Shown piece by piece: positions 6,416 through 8,442 of a stretch of 8,442 bases of DNA. Each line of letters begins with the position of its first letter. Position 1 is the stretch's first letter. The notes below the pieces were generated by a model. It saw only the letters and a program-made list of their open reading frames with translations, had not been told where the DNA came from and did no database searches. The DNA is taken from positions 1 to 8,442 of the forward strand of contig JAEYUG010000110.1 in assembly GCA_023432805.1 (NCBI GenBank), in the 5' to 3' direction. This DNA is from Bacteroidota bacterium (GTDB taxonomy: Bacteria > Bacteroidota > Ignavibacteria > SZUA-365). The translations under genes were made by a program, and so were the position numbers.

Positions 6416-7075
6416 ATGAGTCAGGACATCCGCTATATCGCGATCGAAGGTGTGATCGGCGCCGGCAAGACCAGCCTGGCGCGGCTGCTGCATTCGCGGC
6501 TGGGCGGTCAGCTCGTCGTCGAACAGTTCGAGGAGAATCCCTTTCTCGCCCGCTTCTACCAGCACCCCGAACGCTATGCGTTCCAGACGCAAATCTTCTT
6601 TCTGCTCACGCGCTACAAGCAGCTCCAGAGTCTGGTGCAGCGCGACCTCTTCTCGGAGTATCTCATCTGCGACTACATCTTCGAGAAGGACAAGATCTTC
6701 GCCCACCTGAATCTACAGGACGACGAACTCCACCTCTACGACATGCTCGTGGCGAGCATCGAGCAGAACCTGGTCAAACCCGACCTCGTCGTGTACCTGC
6801 AAAGCGGCGTCGACCGGCTCATGCAGAACATCCGCCAGCGGGGACGTGACTTCGAGAAGTCCATCTCACGTACCTATATCTCCGACCTCACCGACGCCTA
6901 CAACTACTTCTTCTTCCGCTACAAGGGTGCGCCGCTGCTGATCGTCAACACCACCGACATCGACTTCGTCAAGCACGAAGAGCATCTCGACGAACTCGTG
7001 CGCGAAATCCTCAAACCCGACCATGTCGCCATCGAGTACTACACCCCGCTCTCGCGGCTGGGGGAGGGTGCCTGA
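6416..7075 (+). CDS. Deoxynucleoside kinase (deoxyadenosine/deoxyguanosine kinase family)
   Basis: Cytoplasmic salvage enzyme that phosphorylates a deoxynucleoside at the 5' position with a nucleoside triphosphate. The 219-residue product is of normal size for bacterial dNKs. The Walker A P-loop GVIGAGKTS is at 12-20, after the first strand IRYIAIE. VEQFEENPFL (35-44) carries the acidic substrate-binding segment, YLICDYIFEKDKIFA (82-96) corresponds to the family's D-containing Walker B-like segment, and the arginine-rich lid is NIRQRGRDFEKSI (138-150). The choice among dAdo, dGuo and broader substrates cannot be made from sequence alone. AGGA directly abuts the ATG at 6416. It follows folK by 63 nt; folK next to such a kinase is a recurring arrangement in Bacteroidota-like genomes (from memory). 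Its stop overlaps the next start (TGATG), suggesting coupling. Confidence 0.9.
   Translation: MSQDIRYIAIEGVIGAGKTSLARLLHSRLGGQLVVEQFEENPFLARFYQHPERYAFQTQIFFLLTRYKQLQSLVQRDLFSEYLICDYIFEKDKIFAHLNLQDDELHLYDMLVASIEQNLVKPDLVVYLQSGVDRLMQNIRQRGRDFEKSISRTYISDLTDAYNYFFFRYKGAPLLIVNTTDIDFVKHEEHLDELVREILKPDHVAIEYYTPLSRLGEGA
7061..7068 (+). promoter_or_regulatory. Ribosome-binding site of the small membrane protein gene
   Basis: GGGGAGGG lies six bases before the ATG at 7075, inside the last codons of the kinase gene. It is the clearest Shine-Dalgarno-like sequence in the window and fixes the start of the downstream small gene. Confidence 0.55.
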
Positions 7076-7293
7076 TGCTGCGCCTCATCGTGACCGCCAT
7101 CATCTTCTTCTTCGTCAGCCGCTGGCTGGCGCGGCTGTTCCCGTCGCGGCAGGCGGGAAGTGCCCGTGCTGCGGGCGAACCCGGTCCCTCGGGCGGCGTC
7201 CATGCCGACAGCGGCGCGGGGAAGCCCCGTAGCGAAGCATGGCGTGCGGGCAAGGCCGTCGACGCCGACTTCGAAGACATCACCGGCACGTAG
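7075..7293 (+). CDS. Small single-helix membrane protein with acidic C-terminal tail (DUF4834-like)
   Basis: The 72-residue product has one hydrophobic N-terminal helix (LIVTAIIFFFVSRWLARLF, about 4-22). It is followed by a positively charged patch (PSRQ), a Gly/Ala/Ser-rich flexible linker and an acidic end, VDADFEDITGT. The layout (one helix, low-complexity linker, VDxxFEDI-type tail) resembles the small DUF4834 proteins common in Bacteroidota, whose function is unknown; this assignment is from memory of the family pattern. The start overlaps the kinase stop by one base (TGATG) and has a good ribosome site, so it is probably translated with the kinase. The charge distribution suggests the N-terminus outside and the tail in the cytoplasm. 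The gap to the glycosyltransferase gene is 16 nt. Confidence 0.75.
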   Translation: MLRLIVTAIIFFFVSRWLARLFPSRQAGSARAAGEPGPSGGVHADSGAGKPRSEAWRAGKAVDADFEDITGT

Positions 7294-7309
7294 CCTCGCG
7301 CGCGCAGAC

Positions 7310-8442
7310 ATGGCCCGATTCGAGAAAGCAGTCAAGCGCGCGCTGTTCGGATTCCTCCGACTGTTCATCCATGTGCGCAGAATCGGCGTCATCCCGCGCC
7401 AGTCCGTTTCACGCATCCTCGTCGTGCGACAGCACAACCAGCTCGGCGACATGCTCTGCGCCGTCCCCCTCCTCCGCGCCCTGCGCGCCACCTATCCCGA
7501 CGCCTACATCGCCCTGCTCGCACGCCCCCTCAACAGTGAAGTGCTCCGCGGCGCACGCTGGCTCGACGAGGTCATCGTCTATGACAAGCGGACCTTCCTG
7601 AAATCTCCTCTGGAGATCATCCGCTTCGCGCGGTCGCTCAAGGGACGTCAGTTCGACCTCGTGCTCGTGCCCGCCACCGTGGCCATGTCGGTCTCGAGCG
7701 ACGTGATCGCCTTCTTCTCGGGCGGCAGGCGGCGCGTCGGTCCCGGCAGCCTCGCCGGCAAACGCAACATCACGGGCTATCTCTACAACGTGCGCGTCGA
7801 ACTCGACTGGCAACGCGATCCCACCACGCATCAGACCCAGCGCAATCTCGACATCGCCTCGATGCTCGTGCTCGAGGATGTCTCGCGGGAACTGGAAATC
7901 GGGTTTTCGGATGAGGAACTCCAAAAAGGACGCGACGTCCTCGCCGGGCGGCGCGAGGGACGCGACCTCGTCGTGGGGTTCCATCCCGGCGCGGCGAAGA
8001 TCCCGAACCGGTGGGATGCCTCGCGCTTCGCGGAAATCGCAAACCGGTGTGCGGAAATTCACGGCGCGCACATCGTCATTACGGCTGGACCCGACGACGA
8101 CGAACCCCTCCGCGAAATGACGCTCAACCTCGCCAACGAGCACACCATCATGCAGAACGAGCCCATCCGTTTCGTGGCGAGCGTGCTGCGCGCCTGCGAC
8201 CTGTACGTGACCAACGACACGGGCATGATGCATGTCGCCGCGGCGACCGGCACGCCGACCCTGTCGCTGTTCGGGCCCACCGATCCCCTGCAGTGGGCGC
8301 CGCCGGGCGGGCAGCATCGCTTCATCCTCGGGACGAATGGAAGCGTCGACGCCATCGGTGTCGAAAAGGTCTGGCAGGTCGTCGAGCACATGCTGGCAGA
8401 ACGGCGTGCGCCCGAGCGCGCCATCGCCCCAGACCCGACCCC
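7310..8442 (+). CDS. Glycosyltransferase family 9 (heptosyltransferase-like), 3' end beyond the window
   Basis: Open from the ATG at 7310 to the window edge (377 codons, no stop), so the gene is partial but nearly full length for the family (about 340-380). GT9 enzymes transfer heptose or related sugars from nucleotide-sugar donors during lipopolysaccharide core or other surface glycan synthesis, at the cytoplasmic face of the inner membrane. The N-terminal Rossmann domain has ILVVRQHNQLGDMLCAVPLL (36-55), with the family's Gly-Asp at 46-47. The C-terminal domain has FHPGAAKIPNRW (224-235) and YVTNDTGMMHVAAATGTPTL (299-318) followed by FGPTDPLQWAP (321-331), the nucleotide-sugar binding signature. 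A short basic amphipathic N-terminus (about 1-30) could help membrane association. No Shine-Dalgarno sequence is seen. It starts 16 nt after the small membrane gene. The acceptor sugar cannot be deduced. Confidence 0.9.
   Translation, partial: MARFEKAVKRALFGFLRLFIHVRRIGVIPRQSVSRILVVRQHNQLGDMLCAVPLLRALRATYPDAYIALLARPLNSEVLRGARWLDEVIVYDKRTFLKSPLEIIRFARSLKGRQFDLVLVPATVAMSVSSDVIAFFSGGRRRVGPGSLAGKRNITGYLYNVRVELDWQRDPTTHQTQRNLDIASMLVLEDVSRELEIGFSDEELQKGRDVLAGRREGRDLVVGFHPGAAKIPNRWDASRFAEIANRCAEIHGAHIVITAGPDDDEPLREMTLNLANEHTIMQNEPIRFVASVLRACDLYVTNDTGMMHVAAATGTPTLSLFGPTDPLQWAPPGGQHRFILGTNGSVDAIGVEKVWQVVEHMLAERRAPERAIAPDPT

Noticed and set aside
7409..8389. Minus-strand open frame of 326 codons at the right end
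   Set aside because: It is antisense to the glycosyltransferase frame, which has clear GT9 motifs; the antisense product is low-complexity and has none.

Overview
The window is GC-rich bacterial DNA coding on both strands. The gene set (glutaminyl-tRNA synthetase; folB-folK followed by a deoxynucleoside kinase and a one-helix protein with an acidic VDADFEDI tail; a glycosyltransferase-9 enzyme) and TAnnTTG-like motifs upstream of several genes suggest a high-GC member of the Bacteroidota/Chlorobi/Ignavibacteria/Kapabacteria assemblage. That placement is inferred from gene content and was not tested by a search.

Layout. Positions 1-5311 are read on the minus strand: a possible gene start cut by the left edge (1-98), glnS (186-1898), and two tandem paralogues of unknown function, here called A (2082-3611) and B (3779-5311). 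A and B each have a signal peptide, two central hydrophobic segments and a beta-rich C-terminal half. Positions 5488-8442 are read on the plus strand: folB and folK (overlapping), a deoxynucleoside kinase, a small membrane protein whose start codon overlaps the kinase stop, and a glycosyltransferase family 9 (heptosyltransferase-like) gene that runs off the right edge. The two blocks diverge from the 5312-5487 interval.

The unusual part is the minus-strand block. A 73-bp repeat made of two inverted GTGGACG/CGTCCAC hairpins around a conserved 26-nt spacer lies between A and glnS and in the leaders of both A and B. A tandem single-hairpin version lies just after glnS. Every boundary of the three minus-strand genes therefore carries this element, and no copy is seen in the plus-strand block. 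In A and B the element is read into the gene: the only well-placed in-frame start codon lies in its spacer, so the element appears to encode the first part of the signal peptide. A and B also share a roughly 330-340-bp block at about 91% nucleotide identity (upstream DNA, element, signal peptide, about 40 mature residues), while the rest of the proteins is strongly diverged. This looks like gene conversion. A C9 versus C6 homopolymer lies just upstream of their putative promoter motif.

The plus-strand block combines folate biosynthesis (FolB, then FolK), deoxynucleotide salvage and an envelope glycan enzyme. Close spacing and overlaps suggest co-transcription of at least folB-folK and of the kinase with the small membrane protein, possibly continuing into the glycosyltransferase.
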